From an uncultured Paracoccaceae bacterium (GTDB lineage: Bacteria; Pseudomonadota; Alphaproteobacteria; Rhodobacterales; Rhodobacteraceae): a stretch of 64,000 nucleotides of DNA. Positions within the stretch are counted from its first letter, which is position 1. Each line of letters opens with the position of its first letter. Positions 31,039-39,824 of this stretch are shown here, one piece after another. The position numbers were made by a program, and so were the translations under genes. The notes under the pieces are model-generated. The model worked only from the letters and a program-made list of their open reading frames with translations. It had not been told where the DNA came from and ran no database searches. Location: assembly GCA_913062865.1 (NCBI GenBank), contig CAJXWO010000002.1, positions 1 to 64,000 on the forward strand, in the 5' to 3' direction.

Positions 31039-32010
31039 TCACACACGTCCGTCGGCCCGGGCGCGGGCCATGACGCATAACAGCTCGAACAGGATCGACA
31101 CACCCAGATAGGCGGTGTTGCCCGACGGATCGAAGGGCGGCGAGACCTCGACCAGGTCGGCACCGACCATGTTCACGCCCTCCAACAAACGCACCACCTG
31201 CAGCGCCTGGAAGGAATTGGGCCCGCCCACCTCGGGCGTGCCGGTGCCGGGGGCAAAGGCCGGATCGACGAAATCGATATCGTAGGACACATAGGTCGGC
31301 GCGGACCCGGCGATGCCCCGCGCCTCTTCCATCACATCGTCGGGGCCACGGGCGTGGAACTCTTCGATCGGGATCACCCGGATGCCCACACTTTCGGCGA
31401 AATCGCGATCTTCGGTGTCGTAGGCGGTGCCGCGAATGCCGATCATGCATACGCGTTTGGGGTCCAAAAGCCCCTCTTCCACAGCCCGGCGGAACGGCGT
31501 GCCATGGGTGTACATCTGGCCGCCGAAATAGCTGTGGAATAGGTCGGTGTGGCTGTCGAAATGGATCATGCCCAGCGGCGCATCCTTGGCCAGGGACCGC
31601 AGGATCGGCAGCGTGCTCAGGTGATCGCCCCCGGCGGTCAGGGGCAGGATGCCCGCCCCGCGCACCTGGTCGTAGAAGGCGGTGATGCGGGCCATGCTGT
31701 CGGAGATATCGGCGGGGTTTGGGGCCACATCGCCCAGATCGGCACAGTTCACCGCCTCGAAGGGGCGGAACCCGGTCACGCCATGGCCCGCACGGATCAT
31801 GGTCGACAGGTCGCGCAGCTGCCGGGGGCCATGGCGCGGACCGGGGCGGTTCGTGGTGCCGCTGTCCCATGGCACGCCGATCAGGCCGATCTGCAGATCG
31901 CCAAGACGGTCGTGGTCGAGCGGCACATGGGGCAGCCGCATGAAACTGGGCACACCGGCAAAACGGGGCAGGTCAAAGCCGGAGATGGGCTGAAAGAACG
32001 GGTCGGTCAT
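31039..32010 (-). CDS. Agmatinase-family ureohydrolase
   Basis: 323 residues of the arginase/agmatinase fold. Manganese-binding motifs are [16 protein letters not shown] and [19 protein letters not shown]. The hydrolysis releases urea from agmatine or another guanidino compound (guanidinobutyrate, guanidinopropionate). The DSHTD variant, where DAHTD/DAHCD is commoner, leaves the substrate open. Its ATG overlaps the stop of the NlpC/P60 gene by four bases. Confidence 0.88.
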   Translation of the reverse strand: MTDPFFQPISGFDLPRFAGVPSFMRLPHVPLDHDRLGDLQIGLIGVPWDSGTTNRPGPRHGPRQLRDLSTMIRAGHGVTGFRPFEAVNCADLGDVAPNPADISDSMARITAFYDQVRGAGILPLTAGGDHLSTLPILRSLAKDAPLGMIHFDSHTDLFHSYFGGQMYTHGTPFRRAVEEGLLDPKRVCMIGIRGTAYDTEDRDFAESVGIRVIPIEEFHARGPDDVMEEARGIAGSAPTYVSYDIDFVDPAFAPGTGTPEVGGPNSFQALQVVRLLEGVNMVGADLVEVSPPFDPSGNTAYLGVSILFELLCVMARARADGRV

Positions 32011-32768
32011 GGGTGGGCCTCAACGGATAGGGACAGGCGAGCGCGGCGCGTGACGGAGCCGTCGCCCTGGGCCGCGATGCGGTCGATGGCGGTCTGCATC
32101 GGCTCATACGCGACGGCCATGTGATAGGCGTTGGCATGCAGGATCGTGTCCGGGCCCGCTACCCAGGCCACATGCCCCTTCCAAAAGATCAGATCGCCCC
32201 GGCGCATCGGGGTGTCGGCATCCAGCGTTTCGCCCAACGCGGTCTCTTGCGGGCCGCTGTCACCCGGACAAGCGATGCCGCAGGCCGTACAGGCCAGTTG
32301 CACGAGCCCGGAACAGTCGATGCCCCAGCGCGAATTGCCGCCCCAGAGGTAGGGTGTGCCCAACAGGCGCTCGGCCACGGCCACGGGATCAGGTTCGGAC
32401 GTGAGGTCGCGCAGATGCGGATGTGGGACAAAGCCCAGCGGGGTCTCCCAAAAGCGGCCGGTGTCGCCGATCACCTGAAGCCGAGCGCCGAGGCTGAGCG
32501 CCATACGCTCGGGCGATTTGAAATCGGGGGCGCTGTAGACATGGGTCGCGGGAGCCGACACGCAGTGGGTTGGGGTGATGACAGGGCCAAGCGTTTCGGC
32601 GGCGACCCAGCCCTCGTATCCATCCAGATCGGCCCGCACCCGCGCCCAGATACCGTCACGGTCCAGCACAGCGACCGGCGCCCCCAGAAGCAATTGCCGC
32701 GCGCGGGGGCCATCCGGCTCCTCGCGCAGATCGACCAGCGGCGCCGCGATGCAGGCCGCGTCGGTCAC
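32007..32768 (-). CDS. NlpC/P60 family C40 peptidase
   Basis: 253 residues with no clear signal peptide. Two SH3-like segments (about 5-60 and 65-120, WVAAETLG and FVPHPHL) precede a papain-like NlpC/P60 domain. The catalytic cysteine lies in RWGIDCSGLVQLAC and the histidine in WKGHVAWV. The family cleaves gamma-D-Glu-diamino-acid bonds in murein peptides, such as those produced in wall recycling. Overlaps both flanking genes by four bases. Confidence 0.92.
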   Translation of the reverse strand: MTDAACIAAPLVDLREEPDGPRARQLLLGAPVAVLDRDGIWARVRADLDGYEGWVAAETLGPVITPTHCVSAPATHVYSAPDFKSPERMALSLGARLQVIGDTGRFWETPLGFVPHPHLRDLTSEPDPVAVAERLLGTPYLWGGNSRWGIDCSGLVQLACTACGIACPGDSGPQETALGETLDADTPMRRGDLIFWKGHVAWVAGPDTILHANAYHMAVAYEPMQTAIDRIAAQGDGSVTRRARLSLSVEAHP

Positions 32769-34150
32769 AGATCAAGCGCCACAGGCAGGGTGGCCAGCAA
32801 GGCGCGCGCCCCTTGCATGACGCCACCCTTGGTGCGGGCGGGCGCGGGCTGGGGCTGCCAGCCGTAGATGTCGAAATGGGTATAGCTGGGCGTGTCGGTC
32901 ACGAACCGGCGCAGGAACAGTGCTGCGGTGATCGCGCCGCCGAACCCGCCCTTTGGCGCATTGTCGAGATCCGCGATACCCGGTTCGATCAGGGGCTCAT
33001 AGGCCTCGTGGAAAGGCAGCCGCCAGCACGGATCTGCCGTTGTCTCACCCGCCGCCGCCAACGCGCCCGCCACGGTTTCGTCCGTTGTGAAGAACGGCGC
33101 GATATCCGGACCAACAGCCACGCGCGCGGCACCGGTCAGCGTGGCCATGGACACGATCATGTCGGGCGTGTCCTCGTCCGCCAGCGCCAAAGCATCGGCC
33201 AGCACCAGCCGCCCCTCGGCATCGGTGTTGTTGATCTCGACCGTCAGCCCCTTGCGCGACTGCAGGATATCCTGCGGGCGGAAGGCAGCACCGGACACGC
33301 TGTTCTCCACCGCAGGCACCAGCACGCGCAATCGAATAGGCAGGTTCAGCGCCATGATGATCTGCGCGAGGCCCAGGACTGTGGCGGCCCCGCCCATGTC
33401 CTTTTTCATCAACCCCATGGAGGCGCCGGGTTTGAGGTTGAGCCCCCCGGTGTCGAAACAGACCCCCTTGCCCACCAGCGTCAGGCGTGGGCCGGTGCTG
33501 CCCCAGCGCATGTCGATGAGCCGCGGCGCGCGGTCGGCGGCGCGACCCACGGTGTGGATCATCGGAAGGTTCTTATCCAAAAGGTCATCCCCGGTCGTGA
33601 CCTCAATCTCGGCCCCATGCGCTTCGGCCAGAAGCCGCGCGGCCTCTTCGAGATTGTCGGGCCCCATGTCGCTGGCGGGCGTGTTGATGAGATCGCGGGT
33701 CAGCGCCTCGCCTTCGGCCAGGATCTCGATCTTGGCCGCGTCGACACCCTCTGGCGCGACAAGCCGCGCGGCCGGTGCCGTCTGGTCACGGTAGCGGTCA
33801 AAGACATACCCCGTCAAAAGCCAGCCCAGCGTTTCCTGCTCGGCCATTTCCGGCGGCAGCCCGGAGGCGATCTGGTAGGTGCCCGCCGGAAGGGACGCCG
33901 CCCCCGCCGCAAGCACAAAACGCGTCCGGGATCGCTGTGCCGCCGTGCCGTAGCCCACGGCCGCCGCCAAGGGTTGGCCATCGGACCCGGGCAACACCAC
34001 GCGTTCGCCGATGGCGCCGGAAAAGCCCTGTGCGCCCACCCAGGTCCGGGCCGCGTCGTCCAGTGTTTCGCACCAGGCATCAAGCTCGCTCATCTCGACA
34101 AGGTGCAGCGGCAACGCCGCCTCGGACTTGTCTGCAAAGCGCAACTGCAT
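32765..34150 (-). CDS. M17-family leucyl aminopeptidase
   Basis: 461 residues. Metal and catalytic motifs are VGKGVCFDTGGLNLKPGASM, MKKDMGGAA and NTDAEGRLVLADAL, which define the M17 catalytic domain. The N-terminal domain is shorter than in PepA and the protein is nearer PepB size. It liberates N-terminal residues from peptides in the cytoplasm. First gene of the four-gene minus-strand operon; it would act with the NlpC/P60 enzyme on murein or other peptides. Confidence 0.92.
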   Translation of the reverse strand: MQLRFADKSEAALPLHLVEMSELDAWCETLDDAARTWVGAQGFSGAIGERVVLPGSDGQPLAAAVGYGTAAQRSRTRFVLAAGAASLPAGTYQIASGLPPEMAEQETLGWLLTGYVFDRYRDQTAPAARLVAPEGVDAAKIEILAEGEALTRDLINTPASDMGPDNLEEAARLLAEAHGAEIEVTTGDDLLDKNLPMIHTVGRAADRAPRLIDMRWGSTGPRLTLVGKGVCFDTGGLNLKPGASMGLMKKDMGGAATVLGLAQIIMALNLPIRLRVLVPAVENSVSGAAFRPQDILQSRKGLTVEINNTDAEGRLVLADALALADEDTPDMIVSMATLTGAARVAVGPDIAPFFTTDETVAGALAAAGETTADPCWRLPFHEAYEPLIEPGIADLDNAPKGGFGGAITAALFLRRFVTDTPSYTHFDIYGWQPQPAPARTKGGVMQGARALLATLPVALDL

Positions 34151-34248
34151 CGGATACTCCCCTATGTCCGAAACCGGAACAGGTCCGGTCGTTCGGGTCA
34201 GAGCCTATCGCGCAGGGGCCCGGCTGCAAGCGCTGTGGGATCGAAAAG

Positions 34249-34644
34249 TCAGAGCGAGAGGTCGTCGAGATCCCAGATCGCCATCAACGACCCTTCTCCT
34301 ACACGGACAAGGCGGGCCATGGTGGCCGCCAGCGCGGTCTCGTCTCCCGCGCCTAGGCAATAGCCCACATCGTCGGCGACGCGGGCCAGCGCGGGCAGGC
34401 CGATCTGGCCGGCCTGGCCCGCAATTGCGCGCACCGAACCCGCAAGCTTGGCCCGCTGGGCGGTTCGGTGTTCCCGTTCGGCCCGCGAGAGCCGCACGGC
34501 AATTTCCTCCAGTGCGCGGCACAGCACCTCTTCGGCGGTCGGCGCCCCCAACCTGCGCTGCAGGCGGGCCATCTGCTCCGGATCGATCTGCGGCCGTTCG
34601 GACCGCAGGCTAAGTCTTTGACACATCGGTTGTTGTCCCTGCAT
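34249..34644 (-). CDS. Small helical protein resembling an Hpt domain without the histidine
   Basis: 131 residues, alanine-rich and predicted helical. Start at 34644 has AAAGAG nearby; MCQRLSLR at 34626 is an alternative. The segment AKLAGSVRAIAGQAGQIGLP followed by ALARVADDV...LGAGDETALAATMARL follows the spacing of Hpt domains (A-H-x-L-K-G-S-A...GD...L...), but the position of the phosphorylatable histidine is an alanine. If the resemblance is real it would be an inactive phosphotransfer-like binding protein. It is alone between pepA-like and carbonic anhydrase genes. Family not recognised with certainty. Confidence 0.55.
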   Translation of the reverse strand: MQGQQPMCQRLSLRSERPQIDPEQMARLQRRLGAPTAEEVLCRALEEIAVRLSRAEREHRTAQRAKLAGSVRAIAGQAGQIGLPALARVADDVGYCLGAGDETALAATMARLVRVGEGSLMAIWDLDDLSL

Positions 34645-34800
34645 TCTCTTTCAAACCCACCGAAGGGACCATGGCCCGGCCCGGTTCCGAAATCCTTTCG
34701 CAAACGCGGCAGAAATCTGGCCTTTTCTCTCGAATTCAATCCGGTTTCGGCGTATCCGGAACGACAAAACCGGCGTCATGCCATCGATACGAGGGACATC

Positions 34801-35451
34801 ATGGACCACGCGCGCCCGCTGCCAAGCTATCTGGTTACACGGTATCACGGCTGGAAAGCCACGACATATGCCGACAACCAGATGTGGTATCGCAAGCTTG
34901 CAACCGAAGGCCAGCATCCGCGCGCGATGGTCATCTCCTGCTGCGACTCGCGGGTGCATGTCACCTCGATCTTCGGAGCCGATCAGGGCGAATTCTTCCT
35001 GCATCGCAACATCGCGAACCTTGTCCCGCCCTACCTGCCCAATGGGCAGAAACGGGGCACTTCGGCCGCGCTGGAATACGCGGTGCGGATCCTGAAAGTG
35101 GCCCATGTCATCGTCATGGGGCATTCGAATTGCGGCGGTGTGCAGGGCTGCCTCGACATGTGCCGTGGCGATGCACCTGAACTGGACGAGCCCGAAAGCT
35201 TCATCGGGCGGTGGCTCGACATCCTGCGCCGCGGCTACGAGCGTGTGGCCGACGAGCCCGACCGCGACCGGCAGATGCGCGCGCTCGAGCAACAGGCGGT
35301 GATCGTGTCGCTTGAGAACCTGATGACCTTTCCCTTCGTGGCCGACGGTGTCGCGGCCGGCACGCTCAGCCTGCACGGGCTTTGGAAAGACATCGGTGAA
35401 GGCCAGCTTGAGTATTTCAATTCGGCCGACCAGGCCTTCCGCCCGGTCTGA
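34801..35451 (+). CDS. Beta-class carbonic anhydrase
   Basis: 216 residues from ATG at 34801, with GAGGGA upstream; the longer track ORF is an extension. Zinc ligands are the Cys of ISCCDSRV, and the His and Cys of MGHSNCGG; the Asp-Arg dyad of the first motif is intact. It interconverts CO2 and bicarbonate in the cytoplasm. The next two genes in the same direction encode a putative bicarbonate transporter and its PII-type regulator, which places the enzyme in inorganic carbon supply. Confidence 0.95.
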   Translation: MDHARPLPSYLVTRYHGWKATTYADNQMWYRKLATEGQHPRAMVISCCDSRVHVTSIFGADQGEFFLHRNIANLVPPYLPNGQKRGTSAALEYAVRILKVAHVIVMGHSNCGGVQGCLDMCRGDAPELDEPESFIGRWLDILRRGYERVADEPDRDRQMRALEQQAVIVSLENLMTFPFVADGVAAGTLSLHGLWKDIGEGQLEYFNSADQAFRPV

Positions 35452-35487
35452 GGACCATTCCGTTGCCCGTCTTCCCGGAGAGACCCC

Positions 35488-36453
35488 ATGCTTGATCTGG
35501 CCCTCGCAAATTTGCTGTCGCCCATCGTTCTGTCCTTTGCGTTGGGGCTGTTTGCAGCGCTGGTCCGGTCCGACCTGACAGTGCCCGAGGCCGCGGCAAA
35601 GGCCTTGTCGATCTACCTGCTTTTCGCGATCGGTTTCAAAGGCGGGGTCAGCGTGTCCGATCACGGGATCGACGGACTCCTCGCGCTGTCGTTGCTGACC
35701 GGTGTTATCCTGTCGGCACTGCTGCCGCTGATCGCCTTTGCCTTGATCCGCGTGATGAGCGGGCTGTCAACGCTGGATGCGGCGGCCGTGGCAGGGCATT
35801 ATGGGTCGATCTCGATCGTGACCTTCGTGGCCGCGACCTCGGTTCTGCAAGGGGCCGGGATCACCTCCGAAGGGTTCATGGTGGCCGTGGCCGCCGCGAT
35901 GGAGGCACCGGCGATCCTGTCCGCGCTCTGGCTCGTGTCGCGGGGCGAGAAATCGGGGCGGATGGACGCGGATCTCTGGCGTGAAATCCTGTTCAACGGC
36001 TCGATCGTGCTGCTTCTGGGCAGCTTCGCCATCGGCTGGATCACCGGAGACGAGGGGCTGGACAAGATCAGCGCTTTCATCGTGGCCCCGTTCCAGGGCG
36101 TTCTTTGCCTGTTCCTGCTGGACATGGGCCTGATCGCCGGGCGCGGCCTGCGCAGCGGGGCCGGTCTGTCGGCGGGTCTTTTCGGCTTTGGCGTTCTCAT
36201 GCCGGTGATCGGGAGCATGATCGGGCTGGGTGCGGGCGTCTTGATCGGGCTGAGCACGGGGGGCGTGCTGTTGCTGATGGTGCTGTCGGCCTCGGCCTCT
36301 TACATTGCGGTGCCAGCTGCAATGCGGGTGGCACTGCCCGAGGCGAACCCGTCGATCTACCTGACATTGTCGCTGGGCGTGACATTCCCGTTCAACCTGA
36401 CACTTGGCATCCCGCTCTATCTGTGGGCGGCGCAACTCGTGACCGGAGGCTGA
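35488..36453 (+). CDS. sbtA: SbtA-family sodium-dependent bicarbonate transporter
   Basis: 321 residues and about ten membrane helices, the normal architecture of the SbtA/DUF897 family. Recognisable segments are the two inverted repeats beginning SIYLLFAIGFKGGV and GVLCLFLLDMGLIAG, and the conserved AAAVAGHYGSISIVTF and SASASYIAVPAAMR near the substrate site. The family imports bicarbonate with Na+ in cyanobacteria. It lies 36 bases after a carbonic anhydrase gene and 4 bases before a PII-like gene. Function by homology and context is strong; the ion has not been shown here. Confidence 0.9.
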   Translation: MLDLALANLLSPIVLSFALGLFAALVRSDLTVPEAAAKALSIYLLFAIGFKGGVSVSDHGIDGLLALSLLTGVILSALLPLIAFALIRVMSGLSTLDAAAVAGHYGSISIVTFVAATSVLQGAGITSEGFMVAVAAAMEAPAILSALWLVSRGEKSGRMDADLWREILFNGSIVLLLGSFAIGWITGDEGLDKISAFIVAPFQGVLCLFLLDMGLIAGRGLRSGAGLSAGLFGFGVLMPVIGSMIGLGAGVLIGLSTGGVLLLMVLSASASYIAVPAAMRVALPEANPSIYLTLSLGVTFPFNLTLGIPLYLWAAQLVTGG

Positions 36454-36457
36454 AAAG

Positions 36458-36769
36458 ATGGACACACACAAGGCCAAGCGCGTGGAAATCATCATCGAGG
36501 CGGTGATGGCCAGCCGTCTGACCAACGCACTCGAAAAGGCGGGGGTCAGAGGCTACAGCATGCTGCCTGTGCTGGGCGGCACCGGGCGCTCGGGGACATG
36601 GAGCCGCGCCGGCCAGGTCGGCCGTGGCGAAGGCATGGTGCAGGTGGTTTGCCTGATCCGGCCCGAACGTTTGGACGGGTTGCTGGATGCGGCGTTTTCG
36701 GTGGTCGAAAAGCATATCGGCGTGGTGTCGATCACCGATTGCGAAGTGCTGCGTGCCGAGCGGTTTTAA
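36458..36769 (+). CDS. SbtB-like PII family regulator
   Basis: 103 residues of the ferredoxin-like PII fold (RVEIIIEAVMASRLTNALEKAGVRGYSMLPVLGG...). The T-loop region GTGRSGTWSRAGQVGRGEGM is of the SbtB/carboxysomal PII type, not that of GlnB, which carries a uridylylated tyrosine. It follows sbtA by four bases. In cyanobacteria SbtB binds adenine nucleotides and gates SbtA, and the same role is expected here. Confidence 0.88.
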   Translation: MDTHKAKRVEIIIEAVMASRLTNALEKAGVRGYSMLPVLGGTGRSGTWSRAGQVGRGEGMVQVVCLIRPERLDGLLDAAFSVVEKHIGVVSITDCEVLRAERF

Positions 36770-36803
36770 CCGTGGTCTAACCGGGATCGGCCCAGCCCGA
36801 AGG

Positions 36804-37232
36804 ATGGCCGAGCCAGTGACCCCGCCCCTTTATCGGCAATTGAGTGCCCATGCCTTGGCCCGGGCGTGCGAGATCTCGATCCAGCAGCTTCTGAAAGATG
36901 CGCTTCGGTCCGAGATCGTGCGCGCGCAGACCACTGCAAAGACGCCCAACAGGGCGGATGCGCGGCTCGTCGCGTGCGTTCAGCGGCTGCTCGCCCCAGA
37001 CATGACCGCCATATAGAGATGGGCGGACCTGCACGCGCGCCTGGCCCGACACGGTGTCGAACTGCGCCTAGCAAGCGGCGGCCTCACCCTGCACCGCCAA
37101 ACGGGCGGGCAACGCTTGTGCGAAGCCTCAGAGCTGAGCTTTGCCTATACCCAACTTGTTCGGCGCTTCGGGGCGCCGATGCCGGATCATCCGCACCGGA
37201 TGGACCAGTTGCGACCGACCAAAAACGCCTAA
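36804..37232 (+). pseudogene. Relaxase/mobilisation-type gene interrupted by an in-frame TAG
   Basis: One frame from ATG at 36804 to TAA at 37230-37232 is broken only by TAG at 37014-37016. The first part (70 codons) ends LLAPDMTAI. After the stop the same frame reads RWADLHARLARHGVELRLASGGLTLHR...LCEASELSFAYTQLVRRFGAPMPDHP. The second part has the W-LxxrLxxhG / GGGL / CKASELG...RFGAPFP pattern that I associate with short alphaproteobacterial proteins and relaxase-like C-termini. It has no good ribosome site. Probably a decayed gene from a mobile element. Confidence 0.55.
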
Positions 37233-37295
37233 CCCCCGCCGCCACAGGACGACGGGGATTTCGAAGTGATCGCGCGGGTCTATACAGCGAGAGCC

Positions 37296-38318
37296 TCAGC
37301 CCTTTTTGAGCACCCGTGTGCCCAGCGTCTCGGCGATCTGAACGGCATTCAGCGCGGCACCCTTGCGCAGGTTGTCCGACACGACCCAGATGTTCAGACC
37401 GTTCTCGATCGTGCCGTCCTGGCGGATCCGGCTGATGAAGGTCGCATAGTCGCCCACGCATTCCACCGGCGTGACGTAGCCGCCGTCTTCGCGCTTGTCG
37501 ATCACCATGCAGCCGGGTGCCTCGCGCAGGATGTCGCGCGCCTCGTCCTCGTCCAGGAAATCCTCGAACTCGATATTGATCGCCTCGGAATGGCCCACGA
37601 AGACCGGCACGCGCACACAGGTCGCGGTGACCTTAATGGCCGTATCGACGATCTTTTTCGTCTCGGCGACCATCTTCCATTCTTCCTTGGTCGAGCCGTC
37701 TTCCATGAAGACGTCGATATGCGGGATCACGTTGAACGCAATCTGCTTCTGGAACTTCTTGGCCGGCACATCGTCGGTCGGGTTATAGACCGACTTGGTC
37801 TGGTCCCAGAGCTCGTCGATCCCCTCTTTGCCAGCACCCGACACGGATTGGTAGGTCGACACGACGACGCGCTTGATGCGCGCCCGGTCATGGAGCGGTT
37901 TGAGCGCCACCACCATCTGCGCGGTCGAGCAGTTGGGGTTGGCGATGATGTTCTTCTTGGCGTAGCCCTCGACCGCCTCGGGATTGACCTCGGGCACCAC
38001 GAGCGGCACGTCAGCGTCGTACCGATACAGCGATGAATTGTCGATCACCACGCAGCCTGCCGCGGCGGCCTTGGGCGCGTAGACCTTGGTTGCGTCCGAC
38101 CCGATGGCGAACAACGCCATGTCCCAGCCTGTAAAGTCGAACGTGTCGAGATCCTGGGTGGTGAGTGTCTTGTCGCCAAAGCTCACCTCGGTTCCCAGCG
38201 ACCGGCGCGAGGCAAGCGCCGCGATCTCGTCGACGGGGAACTGGCGCTCGGCCAGGATGTTCAGCATTTCGCGGCCCACGTTGCCCGTGGCGCCGACAAC
38301 GGCGACTTTGTAGCCCAT
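37296..38318 (-). CDS. asd: Aspartate-semialdehyde dehydrogenase
   Basis: 340 residues from ATG at 38318, with GAAGGAGAGCC upstream; the track ORF is a long extension. It reduces aspartyl phosphate to aspartate semialdehyde for lysine, diaminopimelate, threonine and methionine. NADP-binding GATGNVG at the N-terminus, active-site cysteine in NPNCSTAQ (about 131), and the acyl-binding YQSVSGAGKEG and GHSEAINIEF regions are intact. Single gene, convergent with the interrupted frame upstream in coordinates. Confidence 0.97.
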   Translation of the reverse strand: MGYKVAVVGATGNVGREMLNILAERQFPVDEIAALASRRSLGTEVSFGDKTLTTQDLDTFDFTGWDMALFAIGSDATKVYAPKAAAAGCVVIDNSSLYRYDADVPLVVPEVNPEAVEGYAKKNIIANPNCSTAQMVVALKPLHDRARIKRVVVSTYQSVSGAGKEGIDELWDQTKSVYNPTDDVPAKKFQKQIAFNVIPHIDVFMEDGSTKEEWKMVAETKKIVDTAIKVTATCVRVPVFVGHSEAINIEFEDFLDEDEARDILREAPGCMVIDKREDGGYVTPVECVGDYATFISRIRQDGTIENGLNIWVVSDNLRKGAALNAVQIAETLGTRVLKKG

Positions 38319-38486
38319 TTGGCTCTCCTTCGTTGCGTCGACCGGGCCGGGGCCCTCCCCCGGTGCGGTCGCGGCGTGATACATGAGCGCGCGGGCGGGC
38401 GAAAGGGGGCTCCCCCGCTTGCCTTGACGCGCGCGGCTTAACCCGTACGTTGCGCCGCAGGTCGAAAAAACAAGGGGGCGTCTCCA

Positions 38487-38600
38487 ATGATCCGACGCAG
38501 GGCACCGGTTGCCCCGGTCGCAGCGGACACGGGTCTGGCACTGGCGAGATCCGCCCCAACGGCAGCGCCCCGTCCGGCTGTCGCGCGGACCGGCAGCTGA
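38487..38600 (+). CDS. Candidate short ORF upstream of waaA
   Basis: A 37-codon frame starts at 38487 (MIRRRAPVAPVAADTG...) with AAGGGGG at a proper distance, and its TGA is six bases before the waaA start. The peptide is rich in Ala, Pro and Arg and resembles no family. It could be a leader peptide that couples translation to waaA or a chance frame in GC-rich DNA. Confidence 0.3.
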   Translation: MIRRRAPVAPVAADTGLALARSAPTAAPRPAVARTGS

Positions 38601-38606
38601 GGCACC

Positions 38607-39824
38607 ATGCGACCGTCGCTCGGCATGCGCGCCTACCTGGCCCTTGGCCGCCACCGCCTGGAGCTGGGGACGGCGGAACGACCGTTGCGCCCGATGGGCG
38701 AGCTGGTCTGGGCCCACGCCCCGGTACCCGAGGCGGTCATGCCACTCCTACGACTGGCCGAACGGCTGATCGCGCAGCGCGTACGCCTTTCCGTCCTGAT
38801 CTCCGCGCCCTTGGCGATACCGCGTCCGGCAGAGCTGCCGCCGGGGGTGCTCTGGGACGGGTTGGGCCCCGATTCGCTGCCGCTCGCCGAGGCATTTCTT
38901 GACCATTGGACACCGGATCTCTGCCTCTGGAGCGAGGGCTATCTCGAACCCGCGCTGGTCGCCTGCGCCGCCCGGCGGGACGTGCCACTCTACCTGATCG
39001 ACGCCACGGGCGCGGTGCTGGCCCCGGATGCCCCGGTCTGGCTTCCCGGACTGGCCCAAGCCGTTCTCGCACCGTTCGCCGCCGTCATGGCCCGGACTGC
39101 CAATGCCGCGCAGGTCCTGCGACGCGCAGGCGTGGCGCTATCGGATATCTCGGTTACCGGACCGATGCAGCACGGCGCATCGGCCCTGCCCTGCAACGAG
39201 ACCGAGCACGCCAACCTGACCACGGCGCTGGCTGGACGGCATTTGTGGCTGGCCGCTTTTGCCGAGCCCGATGAAATCGGCATCATCACCCGCGCACAGC
39301 GCTTGGCCAGCCGCACCGCGCACCGCCTGTTGCTTGTGCTGATCCCTGCCCAACAGGCACAGGGCCCAGACCTCGCCCGCCGCCTTGATCACGAGGGCTG
39401 GCGCGTCTGCCACTGGTCCGAAGGCGCCTTTCCGGACGAGACCACGCAGATCCTCTTGGCGGACAGCCATGACGAAATGGGGCTCTGGTACCGCCTGTCG
39501 CCCATCGCGTTGATGGCAAGCTCGCTGGGCGCCGACCATGCCGGTTGCGACCCGTACCCGGCGGCGGCCTTGGGATCGGCCATCCTGTCAGGCCCCCATG
39601 TCGCGGCGCATCGGGACAGCTACGACCGGCTGAGCGCGGCGGGCGGCGCACGGACTGTCCAGGATGCCGACGGTCTCGCTGCAGCGGTCATCCGTCTGAT
39701 CGCACCGGATCAGGCCGCCCATATGGCCCACGCAGCATGGGAGGTCGTGTCCCACGGGGCAGAGGTGACGGACCGCGTGATCGACCTGGTGCTCGACACG
39801 CTGGACCTGGGGGCCGTGGGCTGA
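38607..39824 (+). CDS. waaA: 3-deoxy-D-manno-octulosonic-acid (Kdo) transferase-like glycosyltransferase
   Basis: 405 residues. Segments align with KdtA/WaaA motifs: [10 protein letters not shown] (compare the family's LHAASVGE), [14 protein letters not shown] (compare E-T-E-I-WPNL), [18 protein letters not shown] (compare ELG-YALADVAFVGGSL) and [13 protein letters not shown] (compare AALGKPVLFGPH). The N-terminal membrane anchor of E. coli WaaA is weak or missing. Its TGA overlaps the lpxK ATG, so it belongs to lipid A assembly. It is more divergent than a canonical WaaA and could be a paralog. Confidence 0.8.
   Translation: MRPSLGMRAYLALGRHRLELGTAERPLRPMGELVWAHAPVPEAVMPLLRLAERLIAQRVRLSVLISAPLAIPRPAELPPGVLWDGLGPDSLPLAEAFLDHWTPDLCLWSEGYLEPALVACAARRDVPLYLIDATGAVLAPDAPVWLPGLAQAVLAPFAAVMARTANAAQVLRRAGVALSDISVTGPMQHGASALPCNETEHANLTTALAGRHLWLAAFAEPDEIGIITRAQRLASRTAHRLLLVLIPAQQAQGPDLARRLDHEGWRVCHWSEGAFPDETTQILLADSHDEMGLWYRLSPIALMASSLGADHAGCDPYPAAALGSAILSGPHVAAHRDSYDRLSAAGGARTVQDADGLAAAVIRLIAPDQAAHMAHAAWEVVSHGAEVTDRVIDLVLDTLDLGAVG

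Noticed and set aside
34651-35664. 337-residue minus-strand ORF
   Set aside because: Antisense of carbonic anhydrase; the plus-strand gene has intact zinc motifs and operon context.
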